Shown piece by piece: positions 15,073-26,100 of a stretch of DNA of 64,000 nt. How positions within the stretch are numbered: the first letter of the stretch is position 1; each line of letters starts with the position of its first letter. A model generated the notes under the pieces. It did not search any database, was not told where the DNA came from, and saw only the letters and a list, made by a program, of their open reading frames with translations. Both the position numbers and the translations under genes were made by a program. This DNA comes from Niastella sp. GTDB taxonomy: Bacteria; Bacteroidota; Bacteroidia; Chitinophagales; Chitinophagaceae. The DNA is taken from NCBI GenBank assembly GCA_017744515.1, contig JAGIBF010000022.1, positions 21,865 through 85,864 on the forward strand, in the 5' to 3' direction.

Positions 15073-16266
15073 ATGCAACGGATTGCTATGTTAGGTTCCG
15101 GATTCATCGGCCGTTTTTATGCTGATTCGATCCAGGGTTACAGAAGCAAGGATAAGATCGTTAGTATTTATTCACGCCGCGAAGAGAGTGCGAAGAAGTT
15201 TGCCGAGGATTACAAGGTGTCGCACTGGACCACCGATATGGAGGAAGCGATCGCGCATCCCGAGGTGGACATGGTGTGCATCTCGCTGCCCAACAACCTG
15301 CACGAGGCTGCCGTGATGCTTTGCTGCAAGCACAAGAAGGCGGTAATCACCACCAAGCCTTTGGGCCGTAATGGTGAAGAGGCTAAACGCATGCTGGAAG
15401 CGGTAGAGAAAGCCGGTATTTTCAATGGCTATCTCGAAGACCTTGTATACACACCCAAGTTCATCAAAGCGATGGAGAGTGTAAAAAATGGCGCGCTGGG
15501 CCGCATCCTGTGGGCCAAGAGCCGCGAAACGCACCCTGGCCCGCATAGTGACTGGTTCTGGGATATCGAGCAAGCGGGCGGTGGTTGTATCCTCGACCTC
15601 GGCTGTCATTGTGTGGAGATCACACGCAGCTATATCGGTAAAGACATCAAGCCTGTAGAAGTAATGTGCTGGGCCGACACACAGGTGAAGCCTATCGATG
15701 CGGAAGATCATGCGATCGGTCTCGTCAAGTATGAGAATGGCGCTATTGGTCAGTTTGAAGTGAGTTGGACTTTCCGCGGCGGTCTTGATCTTCGTGATGA
15801 AGTGATGGGCTCTGAGGGCACCATCTGGGTAAACAGCTTCCTGCGCACCGGTTTCGACATGTTCACTACCGGCAAGGGCGCCGACTATGTGGCTGAGAAG
15901 GCTGAAAGCAATACCGGCTGGCTGTTTCCTGTAGGGGATGAACTGAATGAACTGGGATATAACCACATGTTCATGGACATGTTCAACGCCATCGAGGCTG
16001 GTACTGCGCCTAAAGAATCTTTTTATGATGGCTATGTGGTAAACTGTATCCTCGATGCTGCTTACCGCTCTGCCAAGAGCAAGCTGTGGGAGCCCGTGAA
16101 GCTGGACATCTGGCGCGGCAGGACGGGTGTTTCGAAAGACAGTCACCTTACTGAATACGACGCGGATCACTATCTCGTGAAGGAAGAGGTGACGCATTAT
16201 GGCGCGAAGAAGGTGATCATCAAGCATAAGAAAACGGGGAAGATCAGTGAGGTGGTGGTTGAATAG
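15073..16266 (+). CDS. Gfo/Idh/MocA family oxidoreductase
   Basis: This 397-aa NAD(P)-dependent dehydrogenase has an N-terminal Rossmann fold (MLGSGFIGRFYADSI, IYSRREESAKKF) and the family motif TTKPLGRN in place of the usual EKP. The C-terminal alpha/beta domain includes GGCILDLGCHCVEITRSYIG with the substrate-site histidine region. The substrate is probably a sugar, inositol or pseudo-sugar but cannot be named. It lies 45 bp after the nucleoside-type MFS gene, forming a two-gene unit that ends at the strong terminator at 16335-16368. No signal peptide is present, so it is cytosolic. A 351-codon open frame on the opposite strand is only its shadow. Confidence 0.92.
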   Translation: MQRIAMLGSGFIGRFYADSIQGYRSKDKIVSIYSRREESAKKFAEDYKVSHWTTDMEEAIAHPEVDMVCISLPNNLHEAAVMLCCKHKKAVITTKPLGRNGEEAKRMLEAVEKAGIFNGYLEDLVYTPKFIKAMESVKNGALGRILWAKSRETHPGPHSDWFWDIEQAGGGCILDLGCHCVEITRSYIGKDIKPVEVMCWADTQVKPIDAEDHAIGLVKYENGAIGQFEVSWTFRGGLDLRDEVMGSEGTIWVNSFLRTGFDMFTTGKGADYVAEKAESNTGWLFPVGDELNELGYNHMFMDMFNAIEAGTAPKESFYDGYVVNCILDAAYRSAKSKLWEPVKLDIWRGRTGVSKDSHLTEYDADHYLVKEEVTHYGAKKVIIKHKKTGKISEVVVE

Positions 16267-16270
16267 CTGA

Positions 16271-16313
16271 CTGGTTGATACGTTGACAAATTTAAAAGTT
16301 GAAAGGTTGAAAA
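16271..16313. repeat. GTTGAAAAG-type repeat
   Basis: Units GTTGATAC, GTTGACAAA, GTTGAAAG and GTTGAAAAG lie directly after the oxidoreductase stop and before the terminator. Confidence 0.65.
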
Positions 16314-16334
16314 GGCCTTTACTCAGCTATAGAG

Positions 16335-16368
16335 GGGATGAAGAATTGTGTTCTTCATCCCTTTTTGT
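16335..16368 (+). terminator. Rho-independent terminator
   Basis: GGGATGAAGAA (16335-16345) and TTCTTCATCCC (16351-16361) form a perfect eleven-pair stem with a TTGTG loop, followed by TTTTT. It ends the MFS-oxidoreductase unit. It also rules out the GTG at 16348 as the start of the next gene. Confidence 0.93.
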
Positions 16369-16374
16369 TATCTT

Positions 16375-18555
16375 ATGGGTATGAAACGATGTTGCCTGTT
16401 ACTAATTGCCTTCACCTTCCTTGTCATTTTATTTATTGGTTGCCGGGAATCTGCCGATCCTCATACCGGCTGGCCGGCTTATGGCGGCGGCAAGGATAAT
16501 ATTCATTATTCTTCGCTTAGGGTAATAGATACCAGCAATGTGTCGCAGCTACAACCCGTGTGGACTTATCATACCGGCGATGCCGATACAGCGCATCATT
16601 CGCAGATACAATGCAATCCTATAGTGGTGAACGGTGTTTTGTACGGCACCTCTCCTACCCTGAAGTTATTTGCCGTGGATGCCGCTACCGGTGGGCACAA
16701 ATGGACGTTTGACCCGGCCGACTCAACGCAGCAAAATAGCGTGATCCGTTTTATCCTCAACAATAACCGTGGTGTTGCTTACTGGTCGGATGGATCGGCG
16801 CAACGCATCCTGTATACGGCTGGCTCCTTCCTGTATGCCATCGATGCGCTTACCGGAAAGCCTGTCGACTCTTTCGGTACGCATGGGCATGTAGACCTGC
16901 ACGATGGATTGGGCAGGGATGTGCAGGACCTTTACGTAACGGCTACTACACCTGGTGTTGTTTACAAAGATCTATTGATCCTTGGCTCTCGGGTGGATGA
17001 AGGGCCTGCTGCTGCGCCGGGGCATATACGGGCTTATGATGTGCGCACGGGCCAGATCAAGTGGATGTTTCATACCATCCCACGGCCCGGAGAGTTTGGC
17101 TATGATACCTGGGAGGATAGTATTGCTTACAAGCATATCGGTGGCGCGAATAGCTGGGGTGGCTTTTCGCTCGACGAAAAAAGGGGAATCCTGTTTGCTC
17201 CTACCGGCTCTGCTTCTTTTGATTTTTATGGTGGCAAGCGGCGCGGTGCCAACCTGTTTGCCAACTGCCTGCTGGCGCTCGATGCTGCCACCGGTGAACG
17301 CAAGTGGCATTTCCAATTCATTCATCATGATGTGTGGGATCGTGACCTGCCTGCGCCGCCTGCCCTGGTGACGATCAAAAAAGATGGCGCTACTATCGAT
17401 GCGGTGGCGCAGCCTACCAAGCATGGAATGGTCTATATTTTTGACCGGGAAACCGGCAAGCCGGTTTATCCCATTGAAGAGAAGCCCATCGATACCAATA
17501 CTGCACTCGTGAATGAACAGATATGGCCTACACAGCCTATTGTATCAACTCCCAAGCCTTTTGTGCGGCAGCGCTTCACGGCGAATGACCTTAACCCTCA
17601 TTTACCGGATAGCTCTGTTGCAAAGCTCAAAACAGCATTGGCAGGTTATCGCTATGGCGATATGTTCATGCCACCCGGTAAACAAACGCAGGTGTTGCTG
17701 CCTGGTCTCGATGGTGGGGCTGAATGGGGTGGCCCATCGTATGATCCGGCTACCGGTATGCTTTACGTAAATGCCAATGAAATGGCCTGGCTGCTTACGA
17801 TGCGTGATAACAAACCAGCCGATAACAAAGCAGAAACGTATGGTCAGGCCGGCAAACGTTTGTATGAACGTCATTGCGTGGCCTGCCATGGTAATGACCT
17901 TAAAGGCTCCGGCAACAATCCCTCGCTGGTAAATATCCAAGCACGGTATAAGGACCCGGATATTCTTGCGCTCATCAATACAGGCCGGCGCATGATGCCC
18001 GCTTTCAAGCAACTGGAGGAGCAAGAGAAAGAAGCAATCGTTTCTTTTATCGTGGCTTCAAAAGAAAAACAACAAAAGGCTTTTCTATTGCCGCCAAAAC
18101 CCATAGATAGTTTCCGCAACCTGCCATATGGCATGACCGGTTATTACAAGTTCCTGAGCCCGGAAGGTTATCCGGCTATCAGTCCGCCCTGGGGCACCAT
18201 CACCGCCATCAACCTGAACACCGGTGAGCACGTATGGAAAACCACACTGGGTGAATATCCTGAACTGAAAGCGAAAGGGGTACCTCCTACCGGTACGGAG
18301 AATTATGGTAGTTCCGTGGTCACTGCCGGTGGGTTGTTGTTTATTGCGGCTGCCCGTGACGGTAAACTACGGGCTTTCAATAAATACACCGGTAAGCTGT
18401 TGTGGGAATATACTTTGCCTGCCCCGGGATTTGCTACACCTGCCGTGTATGAAGTGCAGGGAAGGCAGTATATTGTTATTGCGTGTGGTGGTGGTAAATT
18501 GGGGACTGCTTCGGGGGATAGCTATGTGGCATTCTCCTTACCGTCTGAACCTTGA
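16375..18555 (+). CDS. PQQ-dependent dehydrogenase with c-type cytochrome domain, lipoprotein
   Basis: This protein of about 726 aa resembles quinoprotein glucose/alcohol dehydrogenases. A lipoprotein signal (MKRCCLLLIAFTFLVILFIGC) precedes an eight-bladed propeller with repeated tryptophan-docking motifs such as AVDAATGGHKWTFDP, ALDAATGERKWHF, AINLNTGEHVWKT and AFNKYTGKLLWEY. A cytochrome c domain with haem-binding CVACH (RHCVACHG, around residue 500) and the distal methionine in GRRMMPAF is inserted before the last blades. It would oxidise a sugar or alcohol at the periplasmic membrane face and pass electrons to the respiratory chain. ATG codons at 16375 and 16381 are both possible; the earlier GTG lies inside a terminator. 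It stands alone on the plus strand. Confidence 0.92.
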   Translation: MGMKRCCLLLIAFTFLVILFIGCRESADPHTGWPAYGGGKDNIHYSSLRVIDTSNVSQLQPVWTYHTGDADTAHHSQIQCNPIVVNGVLYGTSPTLKLFAVDAATGGHKWTFDPADSTQQNSVIRFILNNNRGVAYWSDGSAQRILYTAGSFLYAIDALTGKPVDSFGTHGHVDLHDGLGRDVQDLYVTATTPGVVYKDLLILGSRVDEGPAAAPGHIRAYDVRTGQIKWMFHTIPRPGEFGYDTWEDSIAYKHIGGANSWGGFSLDEKRGILFAPTGSASFDFYGGKRRGANLFANCLLALDAATGERKWHFQFIHHDVWDRDLPAPPALVTIKKDGATIDAVAQPTKHGMVYIFDRETGKPVYPIEEKPIDTNTALVNEQIWPTQPIVSTPKPFVRQRFTANDLNPHLPDSSVAKLKTALAGYRYGDMFMPPGKQTQVLLPGLDGGAEWGGPSYDPATGMLYVNANEMAWLLTMRDNKPADNKAETYGQAGKRLYERHCVACHGNDLKGSGNNPSLVNIQARYKDPDILALINTGRRMMPAFKQLEEQEKEAIVSFIVASKEKQQKAFLLPPKPIDSFRNLPYGMTGYYKFLSPEGYPAISPPWGTITAINLNTGEHVWKTTLGEYPELKAKGVPPTGTENYGSSVVTAGGLLFIAAARDGKLRAFNKYTGKLLWEYTLPAPGFATPAVYEVQGRQYIVIACGGGKLGTASGDSYVAFSLPSEP

Positions 18556-18621
18556 TTTATGGGATTTTTAGGATTGGGTGGAAGGTTAAGGTAACATTTG
18601 TTGTATTAAACACGTAGATGA

Positions 18622-19068
18622 ATGAAAGAATTTTTTAAGGAATTATTTGAGTACGGGCATTACTTCAATCAACAGCTGGGTGTAGTGTTTATTGACAAGT
18701 CAGACAAAACTTCTGAAAAGTCGGTCAAACTGTATAATCATATTCTCAACGCTCATCAGATCTGGAACAACAGGATTAATCCTCAGCAACAGCTTTTTGG
18801 CGTTTGGGAGATGCACCTGCTGCAGGACCTTAAAGAAATCGAGTTGCTGAACTATGAACAATCCTTGTCTATTCTTGACAATTTCGATCTAAGCGAAATC
18901 GTACATTATACCAACGTTAGAAACCAGGCTTTCAGCTATAGCGTGCGCGACATGCTGTTTCACGCCATCAATCATACTACTTATCACTGGGCGCAAATTG
19001 CCACTGAATTCAGGAATAACGGGATTGAGCCTTTGGCGGTGGATTATGTTTTGTATAAGAGGAGGTGA
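18622..19068 (+). CDS. DinB family protein
   Basis: This 148-aa four-helix protein belongs to the DinB/YfiT-like superfamily. The typical metal-binding histidines are visible: one in LYNHILNAHQIWNNRI and two in the C-terminal HAINHTTYHWAQIATEFR. Members are often thiol-dependent transferases or of unknown function, so the substrate is not predictable. Start is the ATG at 18622; an overlapping ATG at 18618 is in another frame. It is a single gene followed by a CACGAATT-type repeat. It faces the T9SS-domain gene at 19200-19640. Confidence 0.87.
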   Translation: MKEFFKELFEYGHYFNQQLGVVFIDKSDKTSEKSVKLYNHILNAHQIWNNRINPQQQLFGVWEMHLLQDLKEIELLNYEQSLSILDNFDLSEIVHYTNVRNQAFSYSVRDMLFHAINHTTYHWAQIATEFRNNGIEPLAVDYVLYKRR

Positions 19069-19074
19069 TTGAAA

Positions 19075-19104
19075 ACACGAATTTTTAACGAATTACACGA
19101 ATCA
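19075..19104. repeat. CACGAATT-type repeat
   Basis: Three units (ACACGAATTTTTA, ACGAATT, ACACGAATC) lie after the DinB gene in the convergent gap. Confidence 0.65.
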
Positions 19105-19199
19105 GAAAAGCAACGAGGGCTTGTCTTGTCGTTTTGCCTGAACACAAGTATGCTCAGGCACAGCGCATTCACTGCGAACTGCATGAAGCTGGTGAGTAG

Positions 19200-19640
19200 C
19201 TATTGTTTTATTACTTTTTTGACGATGTGCCTGCCGTTTTCTATTATGCGAACGTAATAAATACCTGCGGGCCGGGCAGACAGGTCCAACTCTATTCTGT
19301 TTCCGGCTGTTCTTGTCTGACTGACAACTCTGCCATTGGCATCAAGGATAGCCACTACTGCGTTTTCCAGAGACTTGCTAAAGGTTATAAAAAATCTTCC
19401 TGTAGTGGGGTTGGGAAATAGTGCATCTACCTCCTGAAACTCCGCGGTCTCCGTTGCCTGTACGATGGCTCTCTGCGGATAGGGGTCAACGCCATTATTG
19501 CAGAAGTATGTGCGTTTTGTACGATTACCGGCCGCATCGTAAACGTTGACGATGCCACAGCTACCTACCGGTATCTGCTGTGCAAAAGCCGAAAGGCCTG
19601 AGGAAAATAACAAACACAGCAGGATGATCTGTGTGCGCAT
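19200..19640 (-). CDS. Short T9SS type A sorting domain protein
   Basis: This 146-aa secreted protein has a signal peptide (MRTQIILLCLLFSSGLSAFAQ). The middle region VYDAAGNRTKRTYFCNNG has the form of an RHS/YD repeat. A complete type IX secretion C-terminal domain follows: LFPNPTTGRFFITF, VVAILDANGRVV and PAGIYYVRIIENGRHIVKKVIKQ. It is therefore almost all signals, exported by Sec and then through the T9SS to the cell surface. It lies 10 bp after the small lipoprotein and the giant RHS gene, which itself lacks such a domain. It may be a detached surface tag, a remnant of another RHS gene, or an independent small surface protein. Confidence 0.87.
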   Translation of the reverse strand: MRTQIILLCLLFSSGLSAFAQQIPVGSCGIVNVYDAAGNRTKRTYFCNNGVDPYPQRAIVQATETAEFQEVDALFPNPTTGRFFITFSKSLENAVVAILDANGRVVSQTRTAGNRIELDLSARPAGIYYVRIIENGRHIVKKVIKQ

Positions 19641-19650
19641 AAACAGTTAT

Positions 19651-20151
19651 TTAATGGTTTAATGATCTTGTTGTCAAAATGGTATCTACCAGGCTGCCTT
19701 CCGCAGCCTGACTAATATTGATGCACCGCCTGTTATCGCCCTTCAATTCGCCTCTGTATGTAGCTGTTACGCGGTAGGTCGCGCCCTTCTCTACCATAAA
19801 TAGTTTATTGATCGTATAGGGATACACTACCTCGACTGAATCACGAGCTGGCAGCCGGATAAACTCTTTCAGACAGGCCGAATTGACCTTTACTTTAATG
19901 CCTGCCGGCGCCGGAGCGCCTGCCTGGTTGTATAACGCGATATTCGTACCGGCCATACAATCGGGCCTTGTAATCTCCACATCAAAGAGGTTTGGATTGG
20001 TCAACAGAAAAGTGACGGGCTCATTGAGCGAACCTTTTTTAATACGCATACCGAAATGGATATCACATTCTGAACCGCTATAGGTATTTTTCTTCGTACC
20101 AGCACAACTGGTTATCACGATCAAAACAGCTAACACATATACTTTTACCAT
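19651..20151 (-). CDS. Small lipoprotein overlapping the RHS gene; candidate immunity/inhibitor protein
   Basis: I do not recognise this 166-aa protein as a named family. It has a lipobox (VLAVLIVITSCAG), so cysteine 16 is probably lipidated. The mature part looks like a single all-beta, immunoglobulin-like fold: VTFLLTNPNLFDVEITRP, NIALYNQAGAPAP, IRLPARDSVEVVYPY and GATYRVTATYRGE. That pattern (NP-x-turn, LPA-x-D, G-x-Y-x-V) resembles secreted proteinase-inhibitor-like beta sandwiches such as BsuPI, but I cannot confirm homology. Its ATG overlaps the RHS stop by 7 bp, indicating translational coupling. With a C-terminal metallopeptidase-like domain on the RHS protein, a role as periplasmic or surface immunity protein or chaperone is plausible. 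Confidence 0.75.
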   Translation of the reverse strand: MVKVYVLAVLIVITSCAGTKKNTYSGSECDIHFGMRIKKGSLNEPVTFLLTNPNLFDVEITRPDCMAGTNIALYNQAGAPAPAGIKVKVNSACLKEFIRLPARDSVEVVYPYTINKLFMVEKGATYRVTATYRGELKGDNRRCINISQAAEGSLVDTILTTRSLNH

Positions 20152-23100
20152 GGTCGGGATATTACGGTGTGACTAAAACGCCTCGGAATCAAGTACAGCC
20201 ACTTGAAATTTAAGAAATTATTATTTGACATATCCTTGAACAGCGTATAATTTGTCCACAAGGGGTTGTCTCTTTGCAAAGGCAATATACCAGCCCGTAA
20301 CCTGCCTGCATTTAAGAATTCCATGGAGTAAGCCAATGGGCCATCCGTATCAAGGGTTGAATTTGAAAAGCTTCGGAAATTATCCGGACCATATCTCCAC
20401 CGAACGAAATTGCCATGTGCATCCAGAATTCTCTCGTATACTGAATGACCATATTCATGCACTACGGTATACTTCAGGTAAGAGCTGCTGGTAAAGGCGG
20501 GTGGCCCGATCTCAATGTTACCTGTAATCTCATCTGTTTCTCCATAATCGGGTTGTGCCTGATTATACGTCATATTGACCCCTGTCATTCCGTAGCGTAG
20601 TTGTACAAAGTCGACCGCCCTATCAGCAATGGCATCCTGAGCAGCTGACCCTGGCACGGCTGCTTTATAAGCCTTGACAAACTGTTTTACCCTGCCATCA
20701 TTTGTGCCAAAGCCATAGCCATCTTTCCAGTTCTTATAGGACTCGATACCCGAGGTCACGGCCGCAAATGCTCCACCTATGATTGCCGCTGTTCCGGCTC
20801 CCTGGAAGAAGGGGTCGCCATCCAACAGGTTGGAGAATCCATTCATCAGGACTCCCTGCCCCGCTCCCCAGGCCACGTTGGCTATAAAAGTGCCTCCTCC
20901 CACAAAGGCCAGTGCTCCGCTGGCGCCTCCTACGAGGGCTCCACGCCAAAAACCTCCCCAGAAGTTCTTACCTGCTTCTGCATACTGAATGCCTTTCATG
21001 AATCCTCCGATGAGGGCACCAGCTATGATCGCGATCACCAGTGGGTTATCTCCATTGGGATCTATATGGCTTAAGGGATTGTTGAGGGCATAGGCATACC
21101 GGTTATATGCCTGCGAACTGAAGAGGTCTGATATGTAATTATCCGGACCTAACATGCGCCCTTGTATAGGGTCGTATATGCGGCCATTCATATTGATCAA
21201 CGCGAACTGAGGCAGGTGTTCATGTCCTGTGTAGCCACGGTATAGCCAGTTACTCACTGCAGGAACACTGGCATACGACCAGTTGGTTGGGTTTCTTTTG
21301 CGCCCCCATGCGTCGAAGTTCTGCTCTTCTACTACTGTTCCTGCTGAATTGGTAACTGTAAGTATGCTGCCCAGGTGGTCGGTGTACACATAATATGGTG
21401 TTACGGTAGCTCCTTCTTTTACGATTATGGCACATATACCATTACCGGCACCTATGTAATGTATTTCCCTTGTTGGTCCACCGGACATTATCTGTTTTTC
21501 ATAACTACCCATGTAAAGTCTTGTTTCCTCTACTAAACCGTTGTTCCTCAAAATGGACCTAACGCGTTCATAAGCTGGTCCATAAACAAACTCCAGGCTG
21601 TATGGGGCTTCGGTAATGGTAGCCGTCTTCAGGAAAGGCGTATAGGTGATCAATTGTTCTACCGTGGAAATATTGGCCGGCGGTGTTTGTGCTCCTGCAG
21701 GATTGGTAATGTAGGCTACTGCATGCACTTTATCTGTCTTATACACATAGTTGCCTGCGTCGGTCTTGGAAGAGATGTTTCCCCTGGAAGAAGAAGGTGT
21801 TCCATCGTATGTTACCGCTATTTGCTGTACTCCATTAACGGTTGATGAGGTGAGCCTGTTCAGGTTGTCGAATGTGAAGCTTTCGGTAATGTTCTTAATG
21901 GCATCATTCCTACTGAGCAAATTGCCTTTTTCATAGTCGAACGTCAGATTCAGGTCTTGCACACCGGGGGTATAATACCGCTGCGGTGTTCCATATACAT
22001 AGGTATGTTGCGATGTTTTTCCGTTGCCCATCGTAAAACCGGTGTATTGGCCAAAGCCATTGACGGCGGTGGCTGTAAACAGGGTGATCTGCGCCCCTGC
22101 TGCTCCTCCGGTTACTGTCAACAGGCCTCCGTTTGCATCATAGGTCCTGTTTTCTTCTATACCCGAGGGGTATACTGTTTTGGTAAGGTGGCTGTACTGA
22201 TCATGGGTAAACGAGGTGGTATAGAAAATTCCGTCCGTCGTAATCTTTTCGGTAGCGGGCCGCATATAGGTATCATAGGTGTACTCTTTGGTTATTCCGT
22301 TGAATCCTATTACCCTGGTGAGTGTGTTGTTACTGCAGGCGCCATTGGTATAATATTCATAGGTAGTGACACCTTCGGGCCCTGTACGACTGAGCAGGCG
22401 GCCAAGCCCATCGTACACCATAGTTCTTGTATTGTTTTTGGCGTCTGTCTGTTCGATCAGTTGGCCATAGGCATCGTAGATGTAGTTAATGGTACCGGCA
22501 TTCTTATCGGTAAGGCTGCTTTGTCTGCCGTACGCATCAAATGCAGTACTAACCATGGTGACGCCATCATGTTTTACCTCTACCTGGTTGCCTTTACTAT
22601 CGTACGTAAAATCAAGCTGTCCACCGTTATCGATAGCTGTTATCACCCGGCCTGCCGCATCGGTAATCTTTGTGCTGCTTTGTGAGCTGCCATTGGATGT
22701 AACGGTTTGCAGTCTGCCATTGCTGAGGGTTGTATAGGTATTGGTAACGGTGGCCTGCGTATTGGCCATCATGGTGGGCCTGCCATACGCATCATAGGTA
22801 TTGGTGGTTGTGAGCGCTGTTTCAGAAGCATAGCGATCGGCAGTCTGTGCGGCCACCTGTCCTTTGGCATTGTAGGTAACAGTGCGGGTAAGCCACTGGC
22901 CATTAAAACCGGCCGTCTGGGTCTGGGTTTCCCGGTTCAGCTTATCATACCATGTTTTGGTATCGGGGCTGCCACCCGGATGATCGGTAAAGGCATAATA
23001 TACATTGTTGCCTGCTACGTCCCATACCAGGGAGTTGTTGACTGAAAATCTCTGGGGTAAGGTGGTTTTCTTCAACCGGCCGAAAGCGTCGTATTCAAAG

Positions 23101-26100
23101 GTGGTGGTGAGGCAATCGATAGAAGTTTTGGTCAACGCCTTACCCCATTTACTGTCATACGTAGATGATATTGTTTGCGTAATACCGCCTCCACTTGTCT
23201 GTTGCGTCAATGCAAATCTTCCTTTCGCATCGTAGGTACTTGTTATTGTACGGCTATTCAGTCCAACTGCGCCGGTTGCATCTGTGAGCACATTGCCAAA
23301 GTTGTTATAGGTATAGGTATGTGTAAGGGCTTTGGGCAATCCACTGTAGAATACCTCGGTTTCCACCAGTCCTTTTGCGTTATAGGTAAATGTTGATGTG
23401 GTGCTGAGTGCAGACATGCCTGTTCTTGTATTTGCAACCGTGATCGTGGTGGGCCTGGCCGGCACCGGCGTATTGTAGGTTCCATACGCAGTGGTAGTCG
23501 TCATGGTTTCTGTAGGCGTGACCGTACTGCCTGCCAACACACCTGTTTTAACTGTGCTGGTGGTAATGTTACCGTAGCTATCATATGTATTGACTGTTTC
23601 TACCGCTTTCCCATTGATATAATCAATTTCGAGTGCCTTATCCGACTTCTGGAGATACCGGGTGTCGCCATACCCGGTTGAAAGGTTGGTAAATGACGTA
23701 GTAAACTGTGTTTCGGAAAGCAGTGCCGAGGTGGCGGTGAGGCGGGTTGTCTGCTTTACTGTGTAGGGCACAGCAAACTGCGTATTGATATTATTTTCCG
23801 TGATGGACGTGATGCCGGTTACATCGTTTTTAGTTGTGATCTTCCTGAAACCCAAAAAGCCTTTAGCAGCGCGGTGCACTACCGCATTTTCATAATTGAA
23901 AGTGTTGGTTTGAACGCCTCCTATTCCATCCGGCGAGCTTATAGATGATGTCGCATATAGCGGAAGCTGAACGTAATTGTAAGGATTATGGTTAGCAGGA
24001 TCGTCCAGCGAAACGGTTCGGTCGTAGAACCACGGGTAGTTGGTCTTGTCTGTCAATAGCTTGTATTCGAATGAAAGGGTTGTATTATGCCCATCTGTTA
24101 TTTTGGCCAGCATCCGCTCTTTTCCAAATGGCTTAAAGGAAATAAAGTCGGCGGGACTGTATATATTGGGCCGGTTGATGATATCTGCACGGCCATCGCC
24201 ATTAAAATCGCCCGACACGATGCCCTGCGAGGATCCATATATGCCTAATGCCAACAGGTTGTAGTAGGTATACTGCTCATGGTAAAAGCCGGTTACCGAG
24301 CCTCTGCTGTAATACAGGGAGAACTTCGATTGATTGGGTGAAGCCCCGCTTACTGTGAATCCCTGCAGGATATCGCTTTTGCCATCGCCATTAAAATCTG
24401 CCACCTGGATGATGTGATCGCCATAGCTGCCGTTGAAAACAACTGCCTGGTTGAAGGCAAAGGACTGTGAGGTGTAAGCCGTACCTGTACTATAGAATAT
24501 ATTCCATCCACCGGAGTTGTTCCTCACCAGCAAATCGGTCTTCCTGTCGCCATTGAAATCGCCGGGGAAGATCTTGTTATCTTTTATGATCGAACTGGTT
24601 GAGTAAATAACGGAAGCGGCAAAGGAAAACCCTGTAGTAGCTGAAACGCGCTGTATGGCCAGGACATAGGTGGTATAGTCTTTGGTGACCAATAGTTCCA
24701 TTTTCCCATCGCCATCGAAGTCGATGGTGCTGATCGTATCGGCTCCTGCCACTGTGCCTGCATAAAAATCGGGACTGGGATTGGCCCCAAAACCGAAGTT
24801 GGCTATTTCAAGATTGACCTCGCCGGAAGAGGGACTGGTGAGGAAAGCCTTGAAATCGAAAACATACCTGGGCTGGAACAGGCAAGTACCGTTTTGACGC
24901 TTTCTGGCCAGCACCATAATATAATCCTGGTTACCATCGCCATCAAAATCACCTGGTATAAAATAATTCCCGGTAGTCTTGTTTACATACTGGTAGGGCT
25001 CTCCAAAATAGGTAGGGTAAGTAAAAGTTTGCTGCTGGTATTCGGTCCACCCTGTCTGGTTGTTGAAGCTTTTGGTATAATTAATGGTGACGTTACTTAT
25101 TTTTCTGATATACCCAACGCCACAGCTAAAGTTTTCCACGGATGCGTTGATCTCCATCACGTCATCTCTGCCATCGCCGTTATAATCACCATTCATGAAG
25201 CTAAAGAACTTTTTATCTTTTATGATCTCCGACTGTACGTTCTGTGGAAGCGACTTCATATACATCAATGTATAGCTGGACTCGCTCACATCGCTTACGA
25301 GTGAGTATTCGTTGTGCAACCGGGTGTTGGCGTTGGCATCGAAATAGCTTTTGGCAGCCAGCAAATCGGAATGGCCATCGGCATCGAAGTCGCCGGCGAA
25401 GAAGTCATATTCGCCTGTCAAAGCTATCGTGGTTGAGATAAGCATGTTTTGTGGCGTTGCTCCGTATAAGAAGATGGTTGAATTGAGGGCCACATTCCCT
25501 ACTCCAAATTCTGTTACTTCCTTCAGCAGTGAAGTGATGTTATCGAATCCATAATCGAACTGGTAGGTTTTTATTACTGTGCTGCCTTCTCCGTTGACGG
25601 TTATTTTTTCGAGCAGATGCTGGTTGGACAAAGAGGCTCCGGCATCGTAACTGGTATTTCGATCGGTGCGCACCTTGTAGTCGAATACGATGGAGTTATA
25701 GGTGGCTTGCCCGGTATTTATATTGCCTGTGTAGTTGATGGCCTTGATGCGCGTATCGCGGGCATTGTTCTCATACACGAAATCGATATAGTTTCCATTT
25801 ACATCCAGTATCCTGTTCAATCGCCAAAGCACTACGCTGGCGCCGTTGTCGGTGAGTATACGTGAATCGGCGGTACGTCCAAATTCCATGACACTGCCAT
25901 CTTTGGAAGTTACTTCGAACCAATCGGGGTTACTGGCCTGCCCTGTTGTGTGGGATACAATTTTAGCAAAAGACTCGGCTTCTCCGGCATAGACTGTTCC
26001 ATTGGCCCCATTTGAGCCTGTGATGACATTGAGCCGCATTCCGTCGAGCGAGAATGCGTCGTCGGTAGTATAGGTAACGGGTTTCACAATACCATTATGG

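Noticed and set aside
15172..16227. Long open frame (351 codons) antisense to the Gfo/Idh/MocA gene
   Set aside because: Its translation has no family features, while the plus strand encodes a complete, recognisable oxidoreductase.
16348..16374. GTG start at 16348 for the PQQ dehydrogenase
   Set aside because: This codon lies inside the terminator stem-loop of the upstream unit; the lipoprotein signal starts at 16375 or 16381.
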